This document shows, one piece after another, positions 1-7,288 of a stretch of DNA of 15,478 nucleotides. Each line of letters opens with the position of its first letter. Positions within the stretch are counted from its first letter, which is position 1. Below the pieces are notes generated by a model. The model made no database searches and was not told the DNA's origin. It worked only from the letters and a program-made list of their open reading frames with translations. Made by a program: the position numbers and the translations under genes. Origin of the DNA: Chloroflexota bacterium (GTDB lineage Bacteria; Chloroflexota; UBA6077); NCBI GenBank assembly GCA_021845945.1, contig JAJZRD010000070.1, positions 1 through 15,478 of the forward strand. The letters run 5' to 3'.

Positions 1-71
1 GCAGCCCCACATCGCGGCACCGTAGCCATCCATACTTGCTGGGCGTGGACGCCAGCCGAGGAGGGGATTGC

Positions 72-1442
72 ATGTCACAGCAGACCCTGGAAACGGTCCT
101 GGACGCCGACACCATCAGACAGTACGAGACCGAGTACGTGCTGTACCCCTGGCAGGCCCAGAAGGGACTCAGCCCCGTGGTCGTCGACCACGCTAAGGGG
201 AACTACTTCTACGACAGCTCCGGCAAGCGGTATCTGGACTTCACGGCGCAGTTCGTCTTCAGCAACCTGGGCCACGCCGACGAGCGGGTTGTGGCCGCCA
301 TAGCCCGGCAGGCCGGCAAGCTGCCCACCTCCGCCTCTCCCTTCGCCAGCGAGCCCAAGGCGCGCCTGGCCAAGCTGCTGGCGGAGGTCACGCCGGGGGA
401 CATCAAGAAGAGCTACTTCTCCACCAGCGGGGCCGAGGCCAACGAAGGGGCGCTCAAGCTGGCCAGGATGGCCACCGGCAAGCAGAAGATCATCGCCCGC
501 TACAGGGCCTACCACGGTTCCACCATGGGGGCCATGGCCCTCTCCAACGACTACCGCAACTGGGCCTGCGAGCCCTCCGTCCCCAGCGTCATCCACTGTC
601 TGGATCCTTACTGCTACCGCTGCCCCTTCGGAGCCACCTACCCCAACTGCGACCTTCAGTGCGCCAGGCACGTGGAGGACGTGGTGCGCTTCGAGGGGGG
701 CGCCAAGCGGGTGGCGGGCTTCATCTCCGAGACGATCGTCGGGGCGAACGGGATCATCGTGCCTCCCGACGGCTACTGGCAGAGGATCCGGGAGATCTGC
801 GACAGATACGAGATGCTGCTGATGGTGGACGAGGTGATGACCGGCTTCGGACGGACGGGGAAGTGGTTCGCCATCGAGCACTGGGGAGTGGTGCCCGACG
901 TCATCACCCTGGCGAAGGGGATCAGCAGCGGCTACGTGCCCCTCGGGGCCACCTGCATGCGTCCCTGGGTGGCGGAACGGTTCGAAGGCCAGCAATGGGT
1001 GCACGGCCACACCTACAGCGGCCACACCCTCGCCATGGCGGCCGGCGTCGCCACCATCGAGGCCTACAAAGCGGACCGCCTGGTCCAGCGGTCGGAGGAG
1101 TTGGGAGGGTATCTGCTGGAGAGGGCCCTGGAGCTGCAGGAGAGGCACCCCAGCATCGGCGACGTGCGCGGCAAGGGGCTGTTCGTGGGGCTGGAGCTGG
1201 TCAAGAACCGCAAGACCAGGGAGCCCATCCACGACGGGCTGGTGGACGGGGTGCGGCCGCCCACGGCCAAGGGCAAGGTGCTGGCGAAGGCGCTGCAGGA
1301 GGGGGTCTACTGCCTCCCCGGATCGGTCAGCGTCATCATGCTGGCTCCGCCGCTCACCATAACCAGGGATGAGATCGACTTCGCAATGGATGTCCTCGAT
1401 GGGGCGCTGCCGATCGCGGACGCCGAGGTGGAGCAGGGGTAG
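72..1442 (+). CDS. Class III PLP-dependent aminotransferase
   Basis: A 456-residue cytosolic fold-type I transaminase, normal length for class III. Such enzymes move an amino group from an omega-amino acid or amine to a keto acid using pyridoxal phosphate. Visible motifs: phosphate-binding STSGAEANEGALK (about 117-129), the YHGSTMGA segment (about 148-155), the cofactor-nitrogen aspartate in VDEVMTGFGRTGKW (D253), the Schiff-base lysine in LAKGISSGYVPLGA (K282) and the HTYSGHTL loop (about 313-320). A cysteine-rich insert carries C176, C181, C184, C193 and C197. The ATG at 72 is chosen because GAGGAGGGG lies just upstream; an in-frame TTG at 36 would put that Shine-Dalgarno inside the gene. 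First gene of a plus-strand cluster, sharing one base with the next gene. Family is secure; the substrate (beta-alanine, GABA, taurine, putrescine or other) cannot be fixed from sequence alone, although the neighbours favour an amine or omega-amino acid. Confidence 0.93.
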   Translation: MSQQTLETVLDADTIRQYETEYVLYPWQAQKGLSPVVVDHAKGNYFYDSSGKRYLDFTAQFVFSNLGHADERVVAAIARQAGKLPTSASPFASEPKARLAKLLAEVTPGDIKKSYFSTSGAEANEGALKLARMATGKQKIIARYRAYHGSTMGAMALSNDYRNWACEPSVPSVIHCLDPYCYRCPFGATYPNCDLQCARHVEDVVRFEGGAKRVAGFISETIVGANGIIVPPDGYWQRIREICDRYEMLLMVDEVMTGFGRTGKWFAIEHWGVVPDVITLAKGISSGYVPLGATCMRPWVAERFEGQQWVHGHTYSGHTLAMAAGVATIEAYKADRLVQRSEELGGYLLERALELQERHPSIGDVRGKGLFVGLELVKNRKTREPIHDGLVDGVRPPTAKGKVLAKALQEGVYCLPGSVSVIMLAPPLTITRDEIDFAMDVLDGALPIADAEVEQG

Positions 1443-2137
1443 TGATTCGTTCCGGGGCTCCTCGGATCGGCGTGAGCTGGTTCGCGCCCGACCAGGCAGC
1501 CGCGCAGCTATACGTGCGGGCCATACGAACGGCCGGCGGTCGGACTGTGCCACTCCCGGCCGAGTCGCTCTCCTGGTCGACGGATCTGCCGGCCCTTCGG
1601 GGGCTGGTGTTGACGGGCGGCAATGCCGTCGATCCCTGCCGCTACGGGCAGGTGAACGAGGGCCTATGCCGAACGGTGATCCCCCATAGGGACGAGATGG
1701 AGCTCGAGGCGCTGCGCTACTGCCTGGACAGGGACCTGCCGGTGCTGGGCATCTGCCGGGGCATGCAGCTCCTCAACGTCGCCCTGGGAGGATCGATGCA
1801 CCAGGACCTGCCCGTCACCACCGTCGAGCACGAGGCCGTCGGCGATACGTCGCGCTTCCATCCCGTCGAAGTGCTGCCTGGGACGCTGCTGGCCTCCATC
1901 ACCCGCGCGCCGGGAAGCTATCAAGTGAACAGCCGGCACCACCAGGGGCTGGAGGCAAACCATCTAGCGCCGGGCCTCCGGCTCAGCGCCCTGGCACCCG
2001 ACGGCGTCGTGGAGGGACTGGAGGGGACGGCCCATCGATTCCTGGTGGGGGTTCAGTTCCATCCCGAGCGGCCGGACGAGGTTCCAGACATGACGGCCAT
2101 CTTCCAGGCGCTGCTGGCCCAGGCGGCGAGGGCTTGA
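1442..2137 (+). CDS. Gamma-glutamyl-gamma-aminobutyrate hydrolase-like (peptidase C26, class I glutamine amidotransferase fold)
   Basis: A 231-residue cytosolic hydrolase of the PuuD type, which cleaves gamma-glutamyl amides such as gamma-glutamyl-GABA to glutamate plus the free amine. The class I amidotransferase triad is complete: nucleophile elbow GICRGMQLLN with C105, and H207 and E209 in VQFHPE. The VNSRHHQ segment (about 162-168), typical of this family, is also present. The GTG start at 1442 reuses the last base of the aminotransferase TAG, so the two are probably translationally coupled. With a class III aminotransferase and an amine-type importer beside it, it may work in a gamma-glutamylated polyamine route, but the ligase (PuuA) needed to make the gamma-glutamyl substrate is not in the window. 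Family confident; the exact amide substrate is inferred. Confidence 0.88.
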   Translation: MIRSGAPRIGVSWFAPDQAAAQLYVRAIRTAGGRTVPLPAESLSWSTDLPALRGLVLTGGNAVDPCRYGQVNEGLCRTVIPHRDEMELEALRYCLDRDLPVLGICRGMQLLNVALGGSMHQDLPVTTVEHEAVGDTSRFHPVEVLPGTLLASITRAPGSYQVNSRHHQGLEANHLAPGLRLSALAPDGVVEGLEGTAHRFLVGVQFHPERPDEVPDMTAIFQALLAQAARA

Positions 2138-2153
2138 GAGGGAGCGAGGTCCT

Positions 2154-3107
2154 ATGGGACGTTACATCCTGAGGCGTTTCCTGCAAGCGATCCCCATGCT
2201 GATAGGCATCTCCTTCGCGGCTTTCGTGATGCTGCGGCTGGCCCCGGGCGGCCCGATGGCCGTCTATGCCCAAAACCCCAACATGACCGAGGCCGACATG
2301 CGGCGGATCGAGCACCTGCTGGGGCTGGACCAGCCGGTCCACATCCAGTACGCCATGTGGGCTTCCGGAATGGCCACCGGCAACCTGGGCTACTCCTATC
2401 GAACCGGTCGACCGGTGGGCGAGGTGATCCTGGAGCGCGTCCCCGCCACCCTTCAGCTGATGGGATTCGCCTATCTGATCGCCATTACCCTAGGGGTGGC
2501 CACCGGCGTGGTGAGTGCCCTGCGCCGCTACAGCATCTTCGACTACCTGGCCACCTCCGGCGCGATGATCGGGTTGTCCGTGCCGACCTTCTGGTTTGGG
2601 CTGATGGTGATCTTTCTCTTCGCCGCAACCCTACGGTGGATCCCCTCGGGAGGCATGGCCAGCCTGGGGGCTCCCTTCTCCCTCCAGGACCGGTTCATCC
2701 ACCTGATCGGTCCTGGAGGGGTCCTGGGGCTCTGGATGACGGCTACCTGGAGCCGCTACACACGGTCCAGCATGCTGGAGGTCATCGGCCAGGACTACGT
2801 GCGAACGGCCAATTCCAAGGGGCTACCCCCGAGAACGGTGCTGCTGCGCCACACCCTGAGAAACGGATTGATCCCGCTGATAACCCTGGGCGGGCTGGAG
2901 TTCCGCAACCTTTTCGGCGGCGCCCTGGTGACGGAAACCGTCTTCTCCTGGCCGGGCATAGGCCGGCTGTACATCGACTCCCTCAACTATCAGGACTACT
3001 CGGTAATCCTGGGGCTGCTGCTGATTACCTCGGTCACGGTGCTGGCAGGTAGCCTTCTGGCGGACATCCTGTACGCCGTGGCCGACCCCCGCATCCGTCT
3101 GAGCTAG
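2154..3107 (+). CDS. ABC transporter permease, DppB/OppB type
   Basis: A 317-residue inner-membrane permease of a peptide/nickel/opine-type importer. It has the usual DppB layout: an N-terminal membrane helix (about 8-28, start GRYILRRFLQAIPML), a periplasmic segment with the LLGLDQPVHIQY motif (about 55-66), then further helices (about 100-122, 135-160, 187-200, 237-260, 283-310). The cytoplasmic EAA loop that docks the ATPase is at about 214-236 (DYVRTANSKGLPPRTVLLRH). The C-terminal ADPRIRLS ending is typical. The ATG at 2154 follows a GGAGCGAGG ribosome site, 16 bases after the hydrolase stop. It pairs with the DppC-type gene downstream. Substrate may be peptides, amines or other small cationic compounds. 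Confidence 0.94.
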   Translation: MGRYILRRFLQAIPMLIGISFAAFVMLRLAPGGPMAVYAQNPNMTEADMRRIEHLLGLDQPVHIQYAMWASGMATGNLGYSYRTGRPVGEVILERVPATLQLMGFAYLIAITLGVATGVVSALRRYSIFDYLATSGAMIGLSVPTFWFGLMVIFLFAATLRWIPSGGMASLGAPFSLQDRFIHLIGPGGVLGLWMTATWSRYTRSSMLEVIGQDYVRTANSKGLPPRTVLLRHTLRNGLIPLITLGGLEFRNLFGGALVTETVFSWPGIGRLYIDSLNYQDYSVILGLLLITSVTVLAGSLLADILYAVADPRIRLS

Positions 3108-3134
3108 ACGCAGCGACACGAGCAGAGGGCAGTT

Positions 3135-3172
3135 CCGGACGGGTCCAGGGGCGCCGCCCTGGTCGGGTCCGG
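3135..3172 (+). other. Intercistronic hairpin between the two permease genes
   Basis: Nested inverted repeat: outer arms CCGGAC (3135-3140) and GTCCGG (3167-3172), inner arms CCAGGG (3145-3150) and CCCTGG (3157-3162), separated by a 4x4 internal loop with a 6-nt tip. No U-tract follows, so it looks more like an mRNA processing or stability element, or an attenuating structure, than an intrinsic terminator. It lies in an unusually long 133-base gap for an importer operon. Confidence 0.45.
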
Positions 3173-3240
3173 GCCATCCGCAGGGAGGTGCCGAAACAGG
3201 CTTTGGTGCACTCAGAGAGCAGGCATGGGGGGTATAGCCA

Positions 3241-4167
3241 GTGAGTTGGACTCGAGTCGGTGGGGCGAAGCGGGATCTGAAAGCTGCTGCCGCCTCCCCA
3301 GACTTCTATCCCTTGCGGGCCCGGCGCAGCCAGGCCTCCATCGTTTGGACCAAGTTCCGTCGCAACAGGACGGCCTGCGCCGGCGGGATAGTGGTGGTTG
3401 CCCTGGTGCTGCTGGCGATCTTCGCCCCGGTGGTGGCCCCACGGGACCCACTGTACATCGATACCACCTACCGGTTCGCACCGCCCGGGCAGAGCGGCTT
3501 CCTGCTGGGGGCCGACGAGCTGGGCCGGGATCTCCTCAGTCGGCTGCTCCACGCCGGTCGTGTCTCCCTGGGGGTGGGCCTAACCACGGCACTGATCACC
3601 GTACTGGTGGGCTCTGTCCTGGGATCCCTCGCCGGCTACTATGGGGGCACGGTGGATGCCATCATCATGCGGCTGGTGGACGTGCTGCTGTCGATGCCCA
3701 CCATCTTTCTGCTGCTGGCGCTGTCGGCCTTCCTGAAACCGACCCCCGTCACCATCACCATCATCATCGGGCTCAACTCCTGGATGGCGGTGTCGCGCAT
3801 GGTTCGCGGCCAGATCCTATCCCTCAGGCAGCAGGAGTTCGTCACCGCGGCCCGTGCCATCGGCTCGACCGACCGCCGGATGATCTTCCGGGAACTGCTG
3901 CCCAACGCCCTGGCGCCGGTGCTGGTGGCCGCCACCCTCAACGTGGCCACGGCCATACTGCTGGAGTCCTCGCTCAGCTACCTGGGATACGGGATCCAGC
4001 CCCCCACGGCCAGCTGGGGCAACATGTTGAACAACGCTCAGACCTACGTGTCCTACGCCCCATGGGTGGCCATCTTTCCGGGATTGATGATCACCCTGAC
4101 CGTGATCAGCTTCAACTTCGCGGGTGACGGTCTCCGCGATGCCCTGGATCCCCGCCTGACCATCTAG
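3241..4167 (+). CDS. ABC transporter permease, DppC/OppC type
   Basis: A 308-residue inner-membrane permease and partner of the preceding DppB-type gene. The cytoplasmic N-terminus (about 1-45, with the WTKFRRNRTA segment) leads into a first helix (about 46-67). The family motif LGADELGRDLLSRLLHAGRVSL is at about 89-110. Helices follow at about 110-132, 148-166, 172-188, 223-243 and 272-295. The EAA loop is at about 199-222 (EFVTAARAIGSTDRRMIFREL). The ending GDGLRDALDPRLTI is characteristic of DppC proteins. The GTG at 3241 is used; a GGGGGT ribosome-site-like stretch lies about 8 bases upstream. It forms the heterodimeric channel with DppB. The energising ATPases (DppD/DppF type) are not in the window and must be encoded elsewhere, or just left of it. 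Confidence 0.94.
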   Translation: MSWTRVGGAKRDLKAAAASPDFYPLRARRSQASIVWTKFRRNRTACAGGIVVVALVLLAIFAPVVAPRDPLYIDTTYRFAPPGQSGFLLGADELGRDLLSRLLHAGRVSLGVGLTTALITVLVGSVLGSLAGYYGGTVDAIIMRLVDVLLSMPTIFLLLALSAFLKPTPVTITIIIGLNSWMAVSRMVRGQILSLRQQEFVTAARAIGSTDRRMIFRELLPNALAPVLVAATLNVATAILLESSLSYLGYGIQPPTASWGNMLNNAQTYVSYAPWVAIFPGLMITLTVISFNFAGDGLRDALDPRLTI

Positions 4168-4243
4168 CAAGGAGCCACTGGAGGGGCTCGAGGAGGGTCG
4201 GGATACCCCGAAACCCGCCGGCGGGGATATCCCTCCTGGATAC

Positions 4244-4261
4244 CCACGATCCCTATCGTGG
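4244..4261 (+). other. Small perfect hairpin upstream of the substrate-binding protein gene
   Basis: Arms CCACGAT (4244-4250) and ATCGTGG (4255-4261) with a CCCT loop, in the 150-base gap before the binding-protein gene. The same gap repeats a GGATA(C/T)CCC-like word three times (around 4200, 4226 and 4238). No U-run follows. It may stabilise the binding-protein transcript, whose product is normally needed in excess over the permeases, or act as an operator; the sequence does not decide. Confidence 0.35.
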
Positions 4262-4317
4262 AAACAGTGCATCCCAACATCCGTACGAATGCTGGCTGAG
4301 CAAAGAAGGAGGAGACG

Positions 4318-6057
4318 ATGGCCAGATCATCGGAGGGGACAGAGGGACACAGGGACAGGGTTCTCTTGACTCGTAGACAGCTGCTGGCCAGAGCGGCCAT
4401 GGCCGCCGGTGGTCTCGTGGCCACCGGTCTGCTTCAGGCCTGCGGAGGAGGGGATCAGGCCCCGGCCTCCAAACCCGCCTCCGGGGCGGCAACCGCGGCG
4501 CCCGGGGCGGCCGGCGGGCCTCAAAAGGGGGGCCAGATCATCGTCGGCATCTCCCAGGAGCCACAGAACTTCAACCCCATCATGCCCTACATCGAGACTC
4601 AGCGTGGCATCCACATGTCGCTCTTCGATACCCTCTGGCGCATCGATCCCAAGGGCCAGTACGTCATGGACCTGGCCACCGAGCTGCCCACCATCGCCAA
4701 CGGCGGCATCTCGGCCGACGGCACCGCCTACACCGTCAAGCTGCGCAAGGACGCCAAGTGGCACGACGGCCAGAACTTCACCGCCAGCGACGTCGTGTTC
4801 ACCTGGAAGACGCTGATCAACCCCAAGGTGACCGCCTATTCCACCGTGGGCTACGACCAGATCGCCACCATGGAGGCACCGGACGACTACACGGTCAAGT
4901 TCAAGCTCAAGCAGCCCTATGCTCCGATCCTGACCACCATGGCCGACATGTTCGTGGCACCGGAGCACATCCTCTCCAAGAGCGAGGACATCAACAAAGA
5001 CCCCTTCAACACCAAGAAGCCGATCGGCACGGGCCCCTTCAAGTTCGTTGAGTGGGTCGCCGGCGACCACATCACCCTGGAGGCCAACAAGAGCTACCAC
5101 GGCCCCGGTCCCTACGTCGACCGGCTGATCTTCAAGTACATCTCCGACCTCACGGTGCTGTTCACGCAGTTCAAGACCGGGGAGATCGACGTCACCGGGC
5201 TCCAGGGCATCCCGGTGGACCTCTACCCCGACGCCAAGTCTCTGCCCAACATCAAGCTGTTCGTAACCCCCACCACCACCTACGAGACCATCGCGCCCAA
5301 CTTCCTGAAGCCGATCTTCCAGGATAAGCGTGTGCGCCAGGCCCTCTACCACGGCATGGACAAGAAGCCAATCATCGACAAGGTGTTCCAGGGGCTGGTG
5401 CCCGAGGCCGAGAGCTACGTCCCGCCCGAATCCTGGGCCTACAACCCGAAGGTCAAGGGCGCCCACAAGTACGACCCGGAGAAAGCGAAGCAGCTTCTGG
5501 AGGAGGCCGGCTGGAAGGTGGGCCCGGACGGGATCCGGGTCAAAGATGGCCAGAAGCTCTCCTTCGAGAACGGCTGCACCGCCGGCAACAAACAGCGGGA
5601 GCAGATGCAGCAGATCCTCCAGCAGCAGTGGAAGGCGATCGGGGTGGACGTGAAGATCAACAACAAGCCTGCTGCGGTGCTGCTGGGCGACTTCTACCGG
5701 CTATCGCAGTTCGAGACCATCATCAACGGCATAGCCATGGGACCGGACCCGGACCACAGCTTCCGCCTGCACAGCAAGTACATCCCGGCCAAGGGCGGCA
5801 TGGGGCGCAACTCCATAGCCTTCGAGAACCCGCAAGCGGACAAGCTGATGGACGATGGGGTGCGGGAGGTGGATCAGGCCAAGCGGAAAGAGATCTACGG
5901 CAAGCTGCAGGAGCTGCTGGTGGACGAATTGCCCTACATCCCCATCTACCAGTACGTGGTCGTACGGGCCACCAAGGGGAACATCGAGGGCTACCAGCCG
6001 AACCCGAACGCCGTGGACTTCAGCTGGAACACCAACGAGTGGTGGATCAAGAAGTAG
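4318..6057 (+). CDS. ABC transporter substrate-binding lipoprotein, family 5 (DppA/OppA type)
   Basis: A 579-residue exported solute-binding protein. The N-terminus has a twin-arginine motif (TRRQLL, R19-R20), a short Ala/Gly/Leu hydrophobic stretch and a lipobox LLQAC ending at C42. This predicts a Tat-exported, lipid-anchored protein, followed by a flexible Gly/Ala/Pro-rich linker to about residue 68. The mature part reads as SBP_bac_5 throughout: GGQIIVGISQEPQNFNPI near the start, the KLRKDAKWHDGQNFTASDVVFTWK region, KKPIGTGPFKFVEW, DKRVRQALYHGMDK and YDPEKAKQLLEEAGW. The ribosome site AAGGAGGAG lies immediately upstream of the ATG at 4318 and is the best one in the cluster, in keeping with high expression. 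It delivers the ligand to the two permeases upstream. Family certain; ligand unknown. The neighbouring amine-metabolism enzymes make an amine, amino acid derivative or short peptide plausible. Confidence 0.95.
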   Translation: MARSSEGTEGHRDRVLLTRRQLLARAAMAAGGLVATGLLQACGGGDQAPASKPASGAATAAPGAAGGPQKGGQIIVGISQEPQNFNPIMPYIETQRGIHMSLFDTLWRIDPKGQYVMDLATELPTIANGGISADGTAYTVKLRKDAKWHDGQNFTASDVVFTWKTLINPKVTAYSTVGYDQIATMEAPDDYTVKFKLKQPYAPILTTMADMFVAPEHILSKSEDINKDPFNTKKPIGTGPFKFVEWVAGDHITLEANKSYHGPGPYVDRLIFKYISDLTVLFTQFKTGEIDVTGLQGIPVDLYPDAKSLPNIKLFVTPTTTYETIAPNFLKPIFQDKRVRQALYHGMDKKPIIDKVFQGLVPEAESYVPPESWAYNPKVKGAHKYDPEKAKQLLEEAGWKVGPDGIRVKDGQKLSFENGCTAGNKQREQMQQILQQQWKAIGVDVKINNKPAAVLLGDFYRLSQFETIINGIAMGPDPDHSFRLHSKYIPAKGGMGRNSIAFENPQADKLMDDGVREVDQAKRKEIYGKLQELLVDELPYIPIYQYVVVRATKGNIEGYQPNPNAVDFSWNTNEWWIKK

Positions 6058-6074
6058 AGGGGTCTGACAGACAG

Positions 6075-7109
6075 ATGCAGAGAGTCGAGTTCATCTATCT
6101 GAGCCAGGAGGACGTCATCGCGGCCGGCGGCCTGGACATGGACGGGACTCTGATCGCGGTGGAGGAGACCTTCCGGCTCTGGGGCAGGGGCGATTACGTT
6201 CAACCGACGAAGCCCGCGATCCGGTGGGGTCCACCCATCACCGAGAACACCCGTGGGCGGGTGATCGCCATGCCGGCCTACATCGGGGGCGACGTGGACA
6301 TGGTGGGGATCAAGTGGATACCCAGTATGCCGCAGAATCCCGAGAAGCACGGCCTCCCCCGAGCCTGCGCGCTGATCATCATCAACGATCCCTACACCGG
6401 GGTTCCCATGGCCGTGATGGACGGCACCGTGATCAGCGCCATGCGGACGGGGGCTGCGAGCGGCGTGGCCGCCAAGTATCTGGCCGGGCAAGACTCTTCG
6501 GTATTAGGGCTGGTTGGGGCGGGCGTCCAGAACCGCACCCAGCTGATGGCCATCACGCGCGCCGTGCCGACTCTACGGGAAGTCAGGGTCTTCGACGTGA
6601 GGCCGGAGAAGGCGCGAGCCTTCTGCCAGGAGATGGGCGGCCAGGCGGGGATCGATCTGCGGCCTGCGGGCAGCGCCCGGGAAGCCATCGAGGGAGCAGA
6701 CGTCTTCGTGACGGCGACGGTATCCAGCGACGCATACGTGGAGGCAGGCTGGATCAAGGAAGGGGCTCTCCACGTGGAGATATCCTCCTGGGATACCCAT
6801 CCCTCCACGCTGGTCGCCTACGACAAGATCGTCGTGGACGACCGGAAGACCATCAGACACGGCGCGAAGCACGTCTCGGCCCGGGCCGTCGTCGACGGAG
6901 TGATCCCGGAGAGCCGCATCTACGGAGAGCTCGGGGAGATAGTGGCGGGCGCCAAGCCCGGCCGGCAATCCCAGCAGGAACGGATCCTCTTCAACCCCAT
7001 CGGCCTGCCGGTCAACGACGTCAGCGAGGCGACACGGATATACCGATCGGCCCGGAAGAAGGGGATCGGCCGGCCGCTGCCGCTGTGGGAGAAACCGATC
7101 TGGGTGTAG
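6075..7109 (+). CDS. Ornithine cyclodeaminase / mu-crystallin family protein
   Basis: A 344-residue NAD(P)-dependent protein of the OCD/CRYM superfamily, whose members deaminate ornithine to proline, reduce cyclic imines or oxidise alanine-type amino acids. Seen: substrate-side segment AMPAYIGG...VGIKW with the conserved lysine (K80), the DGTVISAMRTGAASGVAAKYL helix (about 116-136), the dinucleotide-binding GLVGAGVQNRTQ turn (about 145-156) with VFDVRPEKA after it, and VVDDRK near the C-terminal third. The ATG at 6075 gives the family's usual start (EFIYLSQEDVIAAGG); AGAGGGG lies about 12 bases upstream, a somewhat long spacing. Last gene of the plus-strand cluster, 17 bases after the binding-protein gene. 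The N-terminal LSQEDVIAAG pattern recalls the divergent branch sometimes labelled 'tyramine oxidase subunit B', but that is recollection. True ornithine cyclodeaminase activity is not assured. Confidence 0.87.
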   Translation: MQRVEFIYLSQEDVIAAGGLDMDGTLIAVEETFRLWGRGDYVQPTKPAIRWGPPITENTRGRVIAMPAYIGGDVDMVGIKWIPSMPQNPEKHGLPRACALIIINDPYTGVPMAVMDGTVISAMRTGAASGVAAKYLAGQDSSVLGLVGAGVQNRTQLMAITRAVPTLREVRVFDVRPEKARAFCQEMGGQAGIDLRPAGSAREAIEGADVFVTATVSSDAYVEAGWIKEGALHVEISSWDTHPSTLVAYDKIVVDDRKTIRHGAKHVSARAVVDGVIPESRIYGELGEIVAGAKPGRQSQQERILFNPIGLPVNDVSEATRIYRSARKKGIGRPLPLWEKPIWV

Positions 7110-7249
7110 CCATCGAAGGAGCCCTCCCGCAGGCACCGGCACCACGAACCAAAGGCGCCGCCCCCAGGGATTGGAGGCAGCTGACCCAGGTAGCGGGTTC
7201 CGCCCGGGATGAAGGCCGACGTGGCGACGGAGATGACCGCAGGGTTTGA

Positions 7250-7288
7250 GGGCGAAGCACTTGGCGCCGGGCGCCAAATGCTTCGCCC
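7250..7288. terminator. Near-perfect palindrome between convergent genes (candidate bidirectional terminator or REP-like repeat)
   Basis: Two 19-nt arms, 7250-7268 and 7270-7288, pair with a single mismatch (arm 1 has CACTTGG where perfect pairing needs CATTTGG). The outer part reads GGGCGAAGCA and the tip GGCGCC. It sits between the ornithine cyclodeaminase-like gene (+) and the response regulator (-), and its right arm abuts the regulator's stop codon. No long U-run follows on either strand. Its length and perfection suggest either a bidirectional terminator or a member of a dispersed palindromic repeat family. The 140 bases before it (7110-7249) hold nothing I recognise. Confidence 0.6.

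Noticed and set aside
2..25. Possible last codons of an upstream plus-strand gene ending in a TAG at 23-25
   Set aside because: Only seven codons are visible before the edge and none is diagnostic, so a partial gene cannot be supported.
36..71. TTG at 36 as the aminotransferase start, adding 12 residues
   Set aside because: The best Shine-Dalgarno (GAGGAGGGG) lies inside that extension and is correctly spaced for the ATG at 72.
75..1553. A 492-codon open frame on the minus strand opposite the aminotransferase
   Set aside because: It is a shadow of the GC-rich plus-strand gene: composition is His/Gly/Pro/Leu/Asp skewed, no family motif is visible, and the plus-strand reading carries every catalytic motif.
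3762..3785. ATCACCATCATC-type trinucleotide run inside the DppC-type gene, looking like a microsatellite
   Set aside because: It is simply codons for the Ile/Thr-rich membrane helix TITIIIGL; the frame is intact and homologous to the family there.
4327..5466. A 379-codon minus-strand open frame opposite the substrate-binding protein gene
   Set aside because: Low-complexity Gly/Val/Asp/Leu/His composition typical of the antisense of a high-GC gene; no domain and no ribosome site noted.
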